Assembly: GCA_021818585.1 (NCBI GenBank)
Contig: JAKATU010000058.1
Coordinates: 1 to 64,000 of the forward strand
Origin: Acidobacteriota bacterium
Lineage (GTDB): Bacteria > Acidobacteriota > Terriglobia > Terriglobales > Acidobacteriaceae
DNA: 64,000 nucleotides
Direction of reading: 5' to 3'
The first letter of the stretch is position 1. Each line of letters opens with the position of its first letter. Position numbers and translations under genes: made by a program. The notes below the pieces were generated by a model. It worked only from the letters and a program-made list of their open reading frames with translations. It was not told the DNA's origin and ran no database searches. This document shows, one piece after another, positions 44,720-53,219 of this stretch.

Positions 44720-44814
44720 CGTCTTTTGCGGATGGCACGCAAAGCACACTCCACCCCGGGAAAAAACTTTGCCGGTAATTAAACCCGAATTTTCTAAAAT
44801 AGAAATAGAGAGCA

Positions 44815-44849
44815 AAAGGCCCGCCCAAAAGGCGGGCCTTTTCGTTTTC
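44815..44849 (+). terminator. Strong intrinsic terminator or attenuator before the 113-residue gene
   Basis: AAAGGCCCGCC pairs perfectly with GGCGGGCCTTT around CAAAA, followed by TTCGTTTT. It ends only 4 nt before the AAAGGAG ribosome-binding site of the next gene. A -10-like TAAAAT lies upstream at 44795-44800. A transcript starting there would have to pass the hairpin. Confidence 0.75.
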
Positions 44850-44866
44850 ACCCAAAGGAGATCCCC

Positions 44867-45208
44867 ATGCCCGAGTGCCAGTACATCCAGCGCGAATTCC
44901 GTTCCAATCAATTCTGCGAGCAGTCCGCCCAGCCCGGCTCCGCCTTCTGCACCACCCACCGGAACCGGCCCCGCCGCGACCTCCGCCGCCGCAACAACCG
45001 CCTCCGCGTCCTCTCCGCAGAAATCCCGGAAGCCTCCACCGAACGCCTCCTCGCCATCCTCTTCGAGCTCTCCGGAGCGCTCCATCGCGGCACTCTCGCA
45101 CCCCTCGCCGCCCAGTCCCTCCTCATCCCCATCGCCGAGCGCCTTGACGACCTCTACTCCCGCCGCACTGGCGTATTTGTACCCGTCGAAACCGACGTCT
45201 GGTTCTAG
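44867..45208 (+). CDS. Cys-containing protein of 113 residues, unknown
   Basis: AAAGGAG lies 6 nt before the ATG. The N-terminus has three Cys and a His (ECQYI, FCEQS, FCTTH) that could bind zinc, then an Arg-rich helix (RNRPRRDLRRRNNRLRVL) and a second helical part. No family is assigned. The intrinsic hairpin directly upstream suggests attenuation. Confidence 0.6.
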   Translation: MPECQYIQREFRSNQFCEQSAQPGSAFCTTHRNRPRRDLRRRNNRLRVLSAEIPEASTERLLAILFELSGALHRGTLAPLAAQSLLIPIAERLDDLYSRRTGVFVPVETDVWF

Positions 45209-45218
45209 AAATCTCCCT

Positions 45219-45340
45219 TAGAAGGTTAACCTGTCCCATGAAATCAACAACATCCCCACAAAAACAAGGGGAGGAATAGGTCGTTAGAGGGTTAACCTAT
45301 CTCATAAAATCAACAACTTACCCACAAAAACAATGGGGGC
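45219..45340. repeat. Two tandem 65-bp repeats with GGTTAACC
   Basis: Copies begin at 45219 and 45284. Each has TTAGA, the palindrome GGTTAACC, CAT, AAATCAACAAC and CCCACAAAAACAA flanked by C and G runs that can pair. They lie right after the 113-residue gene. Confidence 0.7.
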
Positions 45341-45450
45341 AGTGATTCTTTTTTAAAGTCGCCCCCATCCCTGTAAATCTGCGCCGAAACCACTAAAAGG
45401 AAGGCAAAGGACCCGCAGAAGGCACTTGGAGCAAACAACCACCCCACACA

Positions 45451-45494
45451 CCTCTGTGGTTTTTCTCTGTGCTCTCTGTGTCCTCTGTGGTGAA
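45451..45494. repeat. CTCTGTG-type intergenic repeat
   Basis: CCTCTGTGGTTTTTCTCTGT, then GCTCTCTGTGTCCTCTGTGG. Such strings are scattered between genes in several phyla. The remainder of 45209-45554 shows no gene. Confidence 0.65.
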
Positions 45495-45554
45495 GGGTCT
45501 TTCTAACCGTTCCCGAGCACCGGAATGCAAGCATCTGACTGATAATCTAAGGTT

Positions 45555-46505
45555 ATGATCAAAGGCATCACGCTTACCCGGAGCATCCGCTCCGAGGCGC
45601 ATTTCGAGCGTCTCACCAGCTTCCTCGCCGCCCTCGGTTTCGAGCCCGGCAAAGGTTGGGAAGACTCCGTCAGCAAGGGCCGTCCATTCCTCGCCCCCAT
45701 CGGCAATCTTGAAATTGTTCGCCCCGCGCCCAACGCCACCCGCGACTTCGGCGCAGCCTACGAAGCCGCCGAAGACTACCTCACCGGCCAGACCACCCGC
45801 GGCGCGCACGACCACATCTATATAGAAGTCGCCTCCCTTGACTCCGTCCGTCAGGCCGCCGAATCCTGGCTCGCCGCCAACCCCGCCGCCGACGCCCCGT
45901 CCAAGCCGTTAACCGAGATCGCAGACACGCACTGGAAGTCCCGCCTCTTCACCGCCAATCCCGTCCCCGGCTTCACCCTCACCTTCTGGGAATGGGCAGA
46001 TCCCCTCAAAGGCAAACCCGTCGCCATCGAAGGCGACCTCTCTGCCGCCGGCATGCGCTTCGCCATCGTCACCGCCCGCTGGAACGCCGTCATCACCGAC
46101 CGCCTCCTGCAGGGCGCGCTCGACGGACTCCACCGCAGCGGCGCCGCCAAGTCAGACATCACCATCGTCCGCGTCCCGGGCGCATGGGAGATTCCCTCCG
46201 CCGCCCGCAAGCTCGCCGAATCCGGCTCTGTCGACGCCGTCATCACCCTCGGCGTGCTCCTCCGCGGAGAAACCGCCCACTACGAAGCCATCTACAACGA
46301 AGTCTCCCGAGGCATCGGCCAGTCCCAGCAGGAAACTGGCATCCCCCACGCCTTCGGCGTCCTCACCTGCGAGAATCTCGAGCAGGCACTCGACCGCGCC
46401 GGCGTCAAGGCCGGCAACAAGGGCTTTGAGGCCGCACTAGCCGCCATCGAAATGGTCTCCATCCACCGCAAAATTGCTGCCCCGAAAGCAGAACTCGCCC
46501 AATGA
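45555..46505 (+). CDS. ribH: Lumazine synthase with an N-terminal glyoxalase-fold-like domain
   Basis: The C-terminal half (about 167-310) is 6,7-dimethyl-8-ribityllumazine synthase, the penultimate enzyme of riboflavin synthesis: MRFAIVTARWNAVITDRLLQ, RVPGAWEIPSAARKLAES, LGVLLRGETAHYEAIYNEVS and NKGFEAALAAIEM. RibH is normally about 155 residues; this protein has 316. The extra N-terminal 165 residues (MIKGITLTRSIRSEAHFERL, HDHIYIEVASLDSVRQAAES, PGFTLTFWEWADPL) look like a VOC/glyoxalase fold. There is no ribosome-binding site or start cluster at the junction except the ATG of MRFAIV, so a fusion is likely. It overlaps nusB by four bases. Confidence 0.85.
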   Translation: MIKGITLTRSIRSEAHFERLTSFLAALGFEPGKGWEDSVSKGRPFLAPIGNLEIVRPAPNATRDFGAAYEAAEDYLTGQTTRGAHDHIYIEVASLDSVRQAAESWLAANPAADAPSKPLTEIADTHWKSRLFTANPVPGFTLTFWEWADPLKGKPVAIEGDLSAAGMRFAIVTARWNAVITDRLLQGALDGLHRSGAAKSDITIVRVPGAWEIPSAARKLAESGSVDAVITLGVLLRGETAHYEAIYNEVSRGIGQSQQETGIPHAFGVLTCENLEQALDRAGVKAGNKGFEAALAAIEMVSIHRKIAAPKAELAQ

Positions 46506-46942
46506 GCGCAACCGGAAAGCGGCGCAAGGCCCGCGAACTCGCCATGCAGATGCTCTTCCAGGCAGACCTCGGCAAGCAGAACCCCGATCAGGTCCGCAAA
46601 ACCTTCTGGGCCGCACGCGAAGAAGATGACTCAGACGTTCGCGGCTTCGCCGAAGACATCTTCCGCGTCGCCACCGCCCGCATCGAAGAAATCGACGCCC
46701 TCATCGAGCAACACTCCGCCAACTGGCGCCTCCAGCGCATGGCCGCCGTCGACCGCAACGTCCTCCGCATGGCCGTCGCGGAAATCATCGGCTTTCCCGG
46801 CACCCCCGCGCCCATCATCATCAATGAGGCGCTCGAAATCGCCCGCCGCTACTCCGGCCCCGACGCCATCAACTTCCTCAACGGCGTCCTCGACGCCATC
46901 GCCCGCCAGCGCTACGAGAAAAAGGCGGAAGCCTCCCAGTAA
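46502..46942 (+). CDS. nusB: Transcription antitermination protein NusB
   Basis: NusB with NusE binds boxA in rRNA leaders and prevents premature termination. The 146-residue product has the all-helical NusB layout: KARELAMQMLFQADLGKQNP, ANWRLQRMAAVDRNVLRMAV and NEALEIARRYSGPDAINFLN then GVLDAI. The ATG overlaps the ribH stop (ATGA), the usual ribH-nusB arrangement. A likely target boxA lies at 531-542. Confidence 0.96.
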   Translation: MSATGKRRKARELAMQMLFQADLGKQNPDQVRKTFWAAREEDDSDVRGFAEDIFRVATARIEEIDALIEQHSANWRLQRMAAVDRNVLRMAVAEIIGFPGTPAPIIINEALEIARRYSGPDAINFLNGVLDAIARQRYEKKAEASQ

Positions 46943-47005
46943 CCCCTCGCGACAGTAACCACAATTCACTGGCGCACCCCATCTGCGAGTGCTAGATTGG
47001 CGCCC

Positions 47006-47752
47006 ATGGCTGATTCCGTCACCGTCCCGGGTCCCGCAATAGCGGCCAGCACCGACGCCGCAAAACCAGCCCGCCACGCCCTACTCGTCCGCATCACCCA
47101 CTGGCTCACCGCCATCAGCTCCTTCGCGCTCTTGCTCAGCGGTGGTGAAATCATCCTCTCCCATCCCCGCTTCTACTGGGGAGAAACCGGCGACGACTTC
47201 TCCCGCGCGCTCTTCCAGCTACCCGTTCCCTCCTCGCGCGACATGGTGCCCACCGGCTACCACTACGTCCTGCCCGACCAAAACGGCTGGAGCCGCGCCC
47301 TCCACTTCCAGGCCGCATGGCTCCTCGTCTTTACCGGACTTCTTTACATCCTCTGGGGCATCTTCAGCGGCCACTTCCGCCGCAACCTCCTGCCCCTCGC
47401 ATCCCGGGACCGCTGGCGCGCAGTCATCGCGGACCACCTCCGCTTCCGCCGTCCGCACCCGTCAGAAGCCCACAGCTACAACCTACTCCAGCGCCTCGCT
47501 TACAGCGCGGTCATCTTCCTGCTCGTCCCGCTCACCATCTGGAGCGGCTTGTCCCTCTCGCAAACCTTCGACGCCATCTTCCCCTACGCGGTCGAATCCC
47601 TCGGCGGCTTCCAGTCCGCCCGCACCATCCACTTCTTCTGCGCCATCGCGCTCACGCTCTTCATCCTCATTCACCTCGCCATGATCGTCCGCTCCGGCTT
47701 TCTCCGCCTCACCCGCGCCATGATCACCGGCCGCGCACAGGACCAACCATGA
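47006..47752 (+). CDS. Cytochrome b561-type membrane subunit
   Basis: The 248-residue protein has four transmembrane helices with His residues for two b hemes (LLVRITHWLTAISSFALLLS, LHFQAAWLLVFTGLLYILWG, LLQRLAYSAVIFLLVPLTIW, IHFFCAIALTLFILIHLAMI). It resembles Ni/Fe-hydrogenase and formate dehydrogenase cytochromes b. Its stop overlaps the start of the molybdopterin oxidoreductase (ATGA), so it is very probably that enzyme's quinone-linked electron donor or acceptor. The ATG at 47006 is preferred over a TTG at 46997. Confidence 0.9.
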   Translation: MADSVTVPGPAIAASTDAAKPARHALLVRITHWLTAISSFALLLSGGEIILSHPRFYWGETGDDFSRALFQLPVPSSRDMVPTGYHYVLPDQNGWSRALHFQAAWLLVFTGLLYILWGIFSGHFRRNLLPLASRDRWRAVIADHLRFRRPHPSEAHSYNLLQRLAYSAVIFLLVPLTIWSGLSLSQTFDAIFPYAVESLGGFQSARTIHFFCAIALTLFILIHLAMIVRSGFLRLTRAMITGRAQDQP

Positions 47753-48513
47753 AACCCATCACCCGCCGCCGCTTCCTCACCACCGGCATCGTCACCGTCG
47801 CCGGCGCCGCCGGCCTCTACGGAGCCGAACGCATCGCCAACCGCTACGGCCTCATCCCTCCCGACGCCGCCACCTGGTACGGCCCCGGCGAAACCCTCGA
47901 CTACGACGTCCAGCGCATCTTCGGCCGCAACGCCCTGGCCCGCGAGTTCTCGCCCAGCCAGATCACCCATCCGCCTTTCCGCAACGAACTCGGCCCGCCG
48001 CTCCCAGCCGCCTATCACCAGTTCCAACAGAACGGCTTCCGCGACTGGCGCCTCAAAATCGACGGCCTCGTCTCTAATCCCACCTCGTTCTCGCTCTCAG
48101 AAATTCACAGCATGCCCGCGTGCAGCCAGATCACCATGATCTCCTGCGAAGAAGGCTGGTCCTACATCGGCGAGTGGACGGGCGTCCCACTCTCCCACCT
48201 CCTCGACCTCGCAGGCGCAAAACCCAACGCCACTTACGTCGTCTACCGTTCCATCCAGCCCGATGACTGGTGGGACAGCCTCGATATCTTCGAGGCCCGT
48301 CATCCACAAACCCTCATCGCCTACGCCATGAACGGCAAGGATCTCACCATGCGCACCGGTGCCCCGCTGCGCATGCGCGTCCCCCGCCAGCTCGGCTACA
48401 AAAGCATTAAATTCATCAACCACATCACCGTTACCGACGACATCAAACGCTTCGGGGACGGCATGGGCTCCAGCGGCCCTGCCGGCGGCTACGCCTGGTT
48501 CGCCGGAGAATAA
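47749..48513 (+). CDS. Tat-exported molybdopterin-dependent oxidoreductase (YedY/MsrP-like)
   Basis: The 254-residue protein starts MKPITRRRFLTTGIVTVAGA, a twin-arginine signal. The sulfite oxidase-type molybdopterin domain has the Mo-ligating Cys in ITMISCEEGWSYIGEWTGVP and LRMRVPRQLGYKSIKFI. It is shorter than sulfite oxidases and lacks their dimer domain, as in MsrP, where the partner is also a heme b membrane protein. MsrP reduces methionine sulfoxide in periplasmic proteins; the substrate here is not proven. Confidence 0.9.
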   Translation: MKPITRRRFLTTGIVTVAGAAGLYGAERIANRYGLIPPDAATWYGPGETLDYDVQRIFGRNALAREFSPSQITHPPFRNELGPPLPAAYHQFQQNGFRDWRLKIDGLVSNPTSFSLSEIHSMPACSQITMISCEEGWSYIGEWTGVPLSHLLDLAGAKPNATYVVYRSIQPDDWWDSLDIFEARHPQTLIAYAMNGKDLTMRTGAPLRMRVPRQLGYKSIKFINHITVTDDIKRFGDGMGSSGPAGGYAWFAGE

Positions 48514-48516
48514 AAA

Positions 48517-48550
48517 AGCCGTTGGCTGCCACATCTGGCAGTCAACGGCT
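48517..48550 (-). terminator. Intrinsic terminator between convergent genes, after dnaJ
   Basis: AGCCGTTG-G-CTGCCA pairs with TGGCAG-T-CAACGGCT around CATC. On the minus strand it is followed by TTTTTTATT, a full intrinsic terminator for dnaJ. It may also stop the oxidoreductase transcript. Confidence 0.85.
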
Positions 48551-48575
48551 CTCAACCTGAACCCCGATCTTAGCT

Positions 48576-49730
48576 TTACGAAAACATCTCTTTCATTTTG
48601 TCGAAAAGCCCGCTGCGGCTCGTCGGCGTATTCTCCACCGTCAGCGACTCGCTCAACTGCCGAATCAGTTCCTTCTGCACCTTGGTCAGTCGCGCGGGCG
48701 TCTGCACCACAATCTGCACAATCAAATCCCCGCGCCCGTTCGCGTTCAGGTAAGGCACGCCCTTGCCGCGAATCTTGAACTCCTTGCCGCTCTGCGTCCC
48801 CTCAGGCACCTTCAGCCGAACCTCGCCGTCCAGTGTCGGCAGCGTCAGTTCATCGCCCAGCGCCGCCTGCGGAAACGAAACCGGAACCGTGCAGTGCAGA
48901 TCATGCCCCGCGCGCTCAAAAAACTTGTGCGGACTCACCGAAAGCTCAACGTAGAGATCTCCCGCCGGGCCACCGTTGCGGCCCACGTCGCCCTCGCCTT
49001 GGTAGCGGATGCGCGTGCCATCTTCCACCCCGGCAGGCACCTTCACCGAAACATTTCGCTCCTTCACCACGCGCCCATCGCCCCGGCACGTCTCGCACGG
49101 ATCGGTAATCACACTGCCCGCCCCGTTGCACGCCGGGCAGGTCCGCGCAATCGAAAAGAACCCCTGCTGATAACGCACCTGGCCGCGCCCCTGACACTGC
49201 GAGCACACCGAAGGTCCGCGTCCGCCGGCTGTACCCGTGGCTTTGCAGTCCGTGCACGCCTCGCGCCGCTCAATCGTAATCTGCGTTTCCTTGCCGAAAA
49301 CCGCTTCCTCAAACTCCAGCGTCAGGTCGTAGTGCAGATCGCGGCCCTTATGAACTCGCGCCGCACCACGTCCCGCGCCGCGACCGCCCATGTTAAAGCC
49401 GAAAAGATCGCCAAAAATATCCCCAAGGTCCTCAAAACCGGCGCCGGCGAAGGGATTGCCGTCAAACCCGCCCATGCCGGGCCCGCCGTTCACGCCCGCA
49501 TGGCCAAACCGATCATACGTAGCGCGCTTCTGCGGATCGCTCAGCACCTGGTACGCTTCGCTGCACTCCTTGAACTTCTCTTCGGCCTCGGAATTCCCCG
49601 GATTACGATCCGGGTGGTACTGCATCGCCAGCTTGCGATAAGCCACCTTCAGATCCTGATCGCTGGCCGTGCGCTCTACTCCGAGAACTTCGTAGTAATC
49701 AACTTTTGTCACGTTTTCCGTTCTGTTCAT
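48576..49730 (-). CDS. dnaJ: Chaperone DnaJ (Hsp40)
   Basis: The 384-residue type I Hsp40 has the J domain with HPD in [20 protein letters not shown] Gly/Phe-rich linker and four zinc-finger repeats follow: [24 protein letters not shown] and CETCRGDG. The C-terminal substrate-binding domains complete it. It stimulates DnaK ATPase. Its ATG overlaps the grpE stop by four bases. dnaK is not in the window. Confidence 0.97.
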   Translation of the reverse strand: MNRTENVTKVDYYEVLGVERTASDQDLKVAYRKLAMQYHPDRNPGNSEAEEKFKECSEAYQVLSDPQKRATYDRFGHAGVNGGPGMGGFDGNPFAGAGFEDLGDIFGDLFGFNMGGRGAGRGAARVHKGRDLHYDLTLEFEEAVFGKETQITIERREACTDCKATGTAGGRGPSVCSQCQGRGQVRYQQGFFSIARTCPACNGAGSVITDPCETCRGDGRVVKERNVSVKVPAGVEDGTRIRYQGEGDVGRNGGPAGDLYVELSVSPHKFFERAGHDLHCTVPVSFPQAALGDELTLPTLDGEVRLKVPEGTQSGKEFKIRGKGVPYLNANGRGDLIVQIVVQTPARLTKVQKELIRQLSESLTVENTPTSRSGLFDKMKEMFS

Positions 49731-50368
49731 TCCTTTGTTTGCTTCTCGTTACTCGCTACCCGGACTAGCGCCGGGCGCAACAGCCGCTCCTTGATCCTGT
49801 ATCCACGGCGTACTTCTTCTATTACCTGATGATCCGGCACGTCCTCGCGCTCCACCATTTCCAGCGCCTCGTGCACCCGGGGATCAAACTGAACCCCTAC
49901 CGTCGCTACCGGCTCAATCGCGAGCGAACGCAGCGACTCTTCCATCTGCTTCACAATCAGTTCCACGCCCGTCCGCAGTTGCTCCGCAGATCCTTTGGCC
50001 GAGAGCGCCAGTCCAAAATTATCCAGCACCGGCAAAAATGTCTCAATCGCATGCGCAACCGAGTAATCCCGCAGCTCGCTCCGTTCCTTGGCGTCCCGCT
50101 TCCGCGCATTCTCAAAATCGGCCTGCATGCGTAGCAGCCGCTCCTGCAATGCTTCCCGGTCCGTCACCGCGGCATCCCGCTCGGCGCGCATCCGGTCCAG
50201 TTCTTCACGCAGAATCGCAACCTCCGGCTCGGCCGGCGGCAGCGCGTTCTCGTTCTCCGCGTTCACGGCTTCATCTCCTGCGTCGCTTGTCTTTGCCGCG
50301 CCTTGCGCGGTCTCCGTTACATCCACTGCTTCCTCTTGTGCACTCTCGTCGTAAGTCTTACGGCTCAT
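49727..50368 (-). CDS. grpE: Nucleotide exchange factor GrpE
   Basis: GrpE releases ADP from DnaK. The 213-residue product has an acidic N-terminal tail, a long coiled coil (about 55-100: [20 protein letters not shown] and on) and the C-terminal head with VLDNFGLAL and [19 protein letters not shown]. The ATG at 50368 has AAGAAGAG just upstream; an in-frame upstream start adds 22 unlikely residues. Second gene of hrcA-grpE-dnaJ. Confidence 0.95.
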   Translation of the reverse strand: MSRKTYDESAQEEAVDVTETAQGAAKTSDAGDEAVNAENENALPPAEPEVAILREELDRMRAERDAAVTDREALQERLLRMQADFENARKRDAKERSELRDYSVAHAIETFLPVLDNFGLALSAKGSAEQLRTGVELIVKQMEESLRSLAIEPVATVGVQFDPRVHEALEMVEREDVPDHQVIEEVRRGYRIKERLLRPALVRVASNEKQTKE

Positions 50369-50443
50369 AACTCTTCTTAGTATCAATGTCTTTCCAGTGT
50401 AAATGGCGGTGACTAAAATCCCCGCCTCATCCATCCCGGCTGG

Positions 50444-51511
50444 TTACTGCGGTGGCTGTAATAGCCGTGTTGAAAGCTGGGCAATGTAGGAGACAGCGTT
50501 AATCGTCTCCTGATAATGAATGCGTGTCGGACCCAGCACCGCCACCGTGCCCAGGCTCTCGTCGCCCATGCGCGCCGGTGCTCCAATCAGCACCAGGTTA
50601 CCCATCTCAGGCATCGCATCCTCAAGTCCTACAATCACGCGCACATGCTTCTGGCGCGCGTCCAGGTATGCCGTCAGCAGATCAATCAACCGCTGCTTCG
50701 TCTCCAGCGCAGACAGCATTACCCGCAGCCGCTCCCGGTCCTCTTCATGCGAGAGCAGATTCCCCACGCCCTCCACATAGATCTCCGGGCTGGCACCGGA
50801 AGCGTCATCCAGAGCGCCTTTTGCCTGCAACTCCTTCAACGACGAAAGGATACGGTCGTACTCGCTCCGCTCCGCTTCCAGCCGCTGGTTGACCTCGGCT
50901 CGAATCGAATCAATCGGCCAGCCATGGAAATTCTCGTTCAGATATCGGCTGCAAATCTCCAGATCCGAACTGCCCAAATCCTTATCCAGCAGCAACATGC
51001 GGTCCAGCACAACGCCCGCCAGCGTCACCACCACGGCCAGCACGCGATTCGGCGCCAGCCGTGAAAAATGAATATGCTCCAGCACGTGCGTCTCTTTCAT
51101 CGTTGAAAACGCAATGCCTACCCCGCTTGAAAGCAGTGCCAGCACATGCGAGGTCCGCTCCAGAAACTGCTGACTCGTATGGATTCCCGAGAAATTCTCG
51201 TCAATCTCGGCCCTCCGCTCCGTCGAAAGCTCCAACGGCCGCTGCGCCGCCAGCCCAAGCTGCTCCACATAAAACCGAAACGCCCGAGGCGTAGGAATCC
51301 GCCCAGCAGAAGTGTGCGGCTGCTCCACCAGCCCGCTTTCTGCCAGCGCCACCATCACGTTGCGAATCGTCGCCGCGCTCATCCCGTTTCGCGACGCAAA
51401 ATCGCGCGCAACCGACTGCGAAGAAACCGGCTCGCCCGTTTCAATGTAATGCTCGACAATAGAATTCAACACCAGCCGCTCGCGGGGACTGATGCGTGTC
51501 TCTGGAGCCAT
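50444..51511 (-). CDS. hrcA: Heat-inducible transcription repressor HrcA
   Basis: HrcA represses chaperone genes by binding CIRCE operators. The 355-residue product has the N-terminal winged helix (RERLVLNSIVEHYIETGEPV, SAATIRNVMVALAESGLVEQ, PHTSAGRIPTPRAFRFYVEQ) and a GAF-like C-terminal domain (IGLEDAMPEMGNLVLIGAPA). No TTAGCACTC-N9-GAGTGCTAA element is seen upstream. The ATG at 51511 is preferred over a TTG at 51538. grpE follows after 75 nt. Confidence 0.95.
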   Translation of the reverse strand: MAPETRISPRERLVLNSIVEHYIETGEPVSSQSVARDFASRNGMSAATIRNVMVALAESGLVEQPHTSAGRIPTPRAFRFYVEQLGLAAQRPLELSTERRAEIDENFSGIHTSQQFLERTSHVLALLSSGVGIAFSTMKETHVLEHIHFSRLAPNRVLAVVVTLAGVVLDRMLLLDKDLGSSDLEICSRYLNENFHGWPIDSIRAEVNQRLEAERSEYDRILSSLKELQAKGALDDASGASPEIYVEGVGNLLSHEEDRERLRVMLSALETKQRLIDLLTAYLDARQKHVRVIVGLEDAMPEMGNLVLIGAPARMGDESLGTVAVLGPTRIHYQETINAVSYIAQLSTRLLQPPQ

Positions 51512-51645
51512 AGGCCATTCCGCCTGCCCCTGTGGCAAGCTCTAAGCTTAGTGTAGGGACCGCTTCTGGCAGGGTCAATCATCCGAAGACCCTTACAAAA
51601 CCATCCAAACTACCATACGGAGGAACCGAAAAACCCGGGAGTCGC

Positions 51646-52536
51646 ATGCCCTTCCTGCATCCAGCCGTCATTGCAGCCCTCATCCTCACCCTCGCGCCCG
51701 TCTTCGCATTCGGCTTTGCGGGCGAGCGCATCGCGGCCTCACTCCACCGCCTGCCCCTCTGGATCCGCATCGCTCTACCCGCCATCTTTGTCCTTCCCTA
51801 CCTCACCGTCAACCTCCCATCCGGAGACCTCCATCCCGGTTGGTTCCTGCTCTACCTGCTCGTTCCTTCCGGCATGGCCGCGCTCGAGACCCTCGCCGCC
51901 CGTCTCGATCCGGAACAACGCGGCCACTGGCTCGACGCACTCGTCTTGCTGCCTCTCGGCATCGCCGTCGATCTACGCCTGCTCCAGCTCGCCTGGCCAG
52001 TTGGAACCGCCGTCACCGGTAAGCTCATCCTGCTCGACTCCGCCCTCTACGCTATCCTCGGACTGCGCCGCCTGTCCGGCGTCGGCTTCGACCTCCGCCC
52101 GCGCCTCAGCGACCTCAAAACCGGCCTCCGCGAATTCCTCTCCTACGCCCCGCTCGCCATCCCCATCGGACTCGCGCTGCACTTCCTCGCGTTGCACCGC
52201 CACGTCGCCCATCCCCGCCTCATCGCCCCACTTTGGCTCTTCTCATTCTTCGCCGTCGCCCTGCCGGAAGAAATCTTCTTTCGCGGCTGGATACAAAACC
52301 TCCTCGAACGCCGCATCGGTCCGCGCTGGGCGCTCTTTGTCACCTCCGCGCTCTTCGGCCTGTCCCACTTCAACAAGCGCAGCGGCATCTTCAACTGGCA
52401 ATACGTCATCCTTGCCGCTCTCGCCGGCATCTTTTACGGACGAGCCTGGCGTCAGAATCGCCGCGTCGGTGCATCCGCCATCTGCCACGCCACCGTGGAC
52501 ACCATCTGGGGCGCGCTCTTCTGGCGCCCCTATTAA
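51646..52536 (+). CDS. CPBP-family intramembrane metalloprotease
   Basis: The 296-residue polytopic protein has the three CPBP (Abi/CAAX protease) motifs: PEEIFFRGWIQNLLE with EExxxR, ALFGLSHFNKRSG with the His, and SAICHATVDTIW. All catalytic residues are present, so it is probably an active membrane protease of unknown substrate. The ATG at 51646 has GGGAG 5 nt upstream. Its TAA overlaps the stop of the convergent CPBP-like gene. Confidence 0.88.
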   Translation: MPFLHPAVIAALILTLAPVFAFGFAGERIAASLHRLPLWIRIALPAIFVLPYLTVNLPSGDLHPGWFLLYLLVPSGMAALETLAARLDPEQRGHWLDALVLLPLGIAVDLRLLQLAWPVGTAVTGKLILLDSALYAILGLRRLSGVGFDLRPRLSDLKTGLREFLSYAPLAIPIGLALHFLALHRHVAHPRLIAPLWLFSFFAVALPEEIFFRGWIQNLLERRIGPRWALFVTSALFGLSHFNKRSGIFNWQYVILAALAGIFYGRAWRQNRRVGASAICHATVDTIWGALFWRPY

Positions 52537-53219
52537 GAAGACGAACGAATCCGATGCGCGGCATGCGCATGGTAGTCGATATACCCCAGGCCCACCCGCA
52601 TATGATGCTGCACCGCATTCGGCACCGTCACCGCAATGCAGATGCCTAATATCCCGTGCGCCAACCCCAGCGTGTACAGGTTCCGGTAGCGCAAAAACAG
52701 CACGCAGGAAATCAACCCCCACACCAGCGTCAACGGCATCAGCACCGGGTTGGGAATATGCGCGCAGGTAAACATCACGACCGCCGTCACCACCGCCCGC
52801 CTCGGCGTCAGCCCCAGCCTCAACAGCCGCAGCTGCACGTAGCCCTGCAGAATAAACTGCTGCAGCAACGCCCAGACCACATACCCCGAAACATGAATCA
52901 GAAACGGCGGCGGGCTATATAACGGGTGATACGTCCCCGCATCCCGCGCCAGCAACACCGCAAGCGCTGCCAGCGTCAGCGCGACCGCCACGACCCACAG
53001 CGAAGACAAAAAGCCGCGCAGCCCCAACCCCGAATCGTGCCACAAATCCCGCCGCAGCACGCTCGAACCAATAATGAAAGCAAACCCCACCCAGTACAGC
53101 CAGTGCTGCGACACTTGCGGCGACCAGATCACCGCCAGGATCAGCCCGTAACCAACCACCAACTCAAACAGGTCGCGCCTGCCCGATCCCTGCTTCACCT
53201 TGGACGAAACGCCATCCAC
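52533..53219 (-). CDS. CPBP-like membrane protein with the catalytic Glu pair replaced
   Basis: The 228-residue protein has six to seven transmembrane segments and the same motif order as CPBP proteases: LLQQFILQGYVQLRLLRLG where EExxxR is expected, MFTCAHIPNPVLMPL and TLGLAHGILGICIAV. The Glu-Glu-x3-Arg is QQ-x3-Gln, so classical protease activity is unlikely, or the protein belongs to a variant subfamily. It is tail-to-tail with the intact CPBP gene (TTAA shared by both stops). Confidence 0.75.
   Translation of the reverse strand: MDGVSSKVKQGSGRRDLFELVVGYGLILAVIWSPQVSQHWLYWVGFAFIIGSSVLRRDLWHDSGLGLRGFLSSLWVVAVALTLAALAVLLARDAGTYHPLYSPPPFLIHVSGYVVWALLQQFILQGYVQLRLLRLGLTPRRAVVTAVVMFTCAHIPNPVLMPLTLVWGLISCVLFLRYRNLYTLGLAHGILGICIAVTVPNAVQHHMRVGLGYIDYHAHAAHRIRSSS

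Noticed and set aside
45219-45340. CRISPR array
   Set aside because: Only two diverged 65-bp copies with no spacers and no cas genes.
47317-48513. A longer version of the molybdopterin oxidoreductase starting at 47317
   Set aside because: The extra N-terminus is an Arg/Pro/His-rich shadow of the cytochrome gene; the Tat signal begins at the ATG at 47749.
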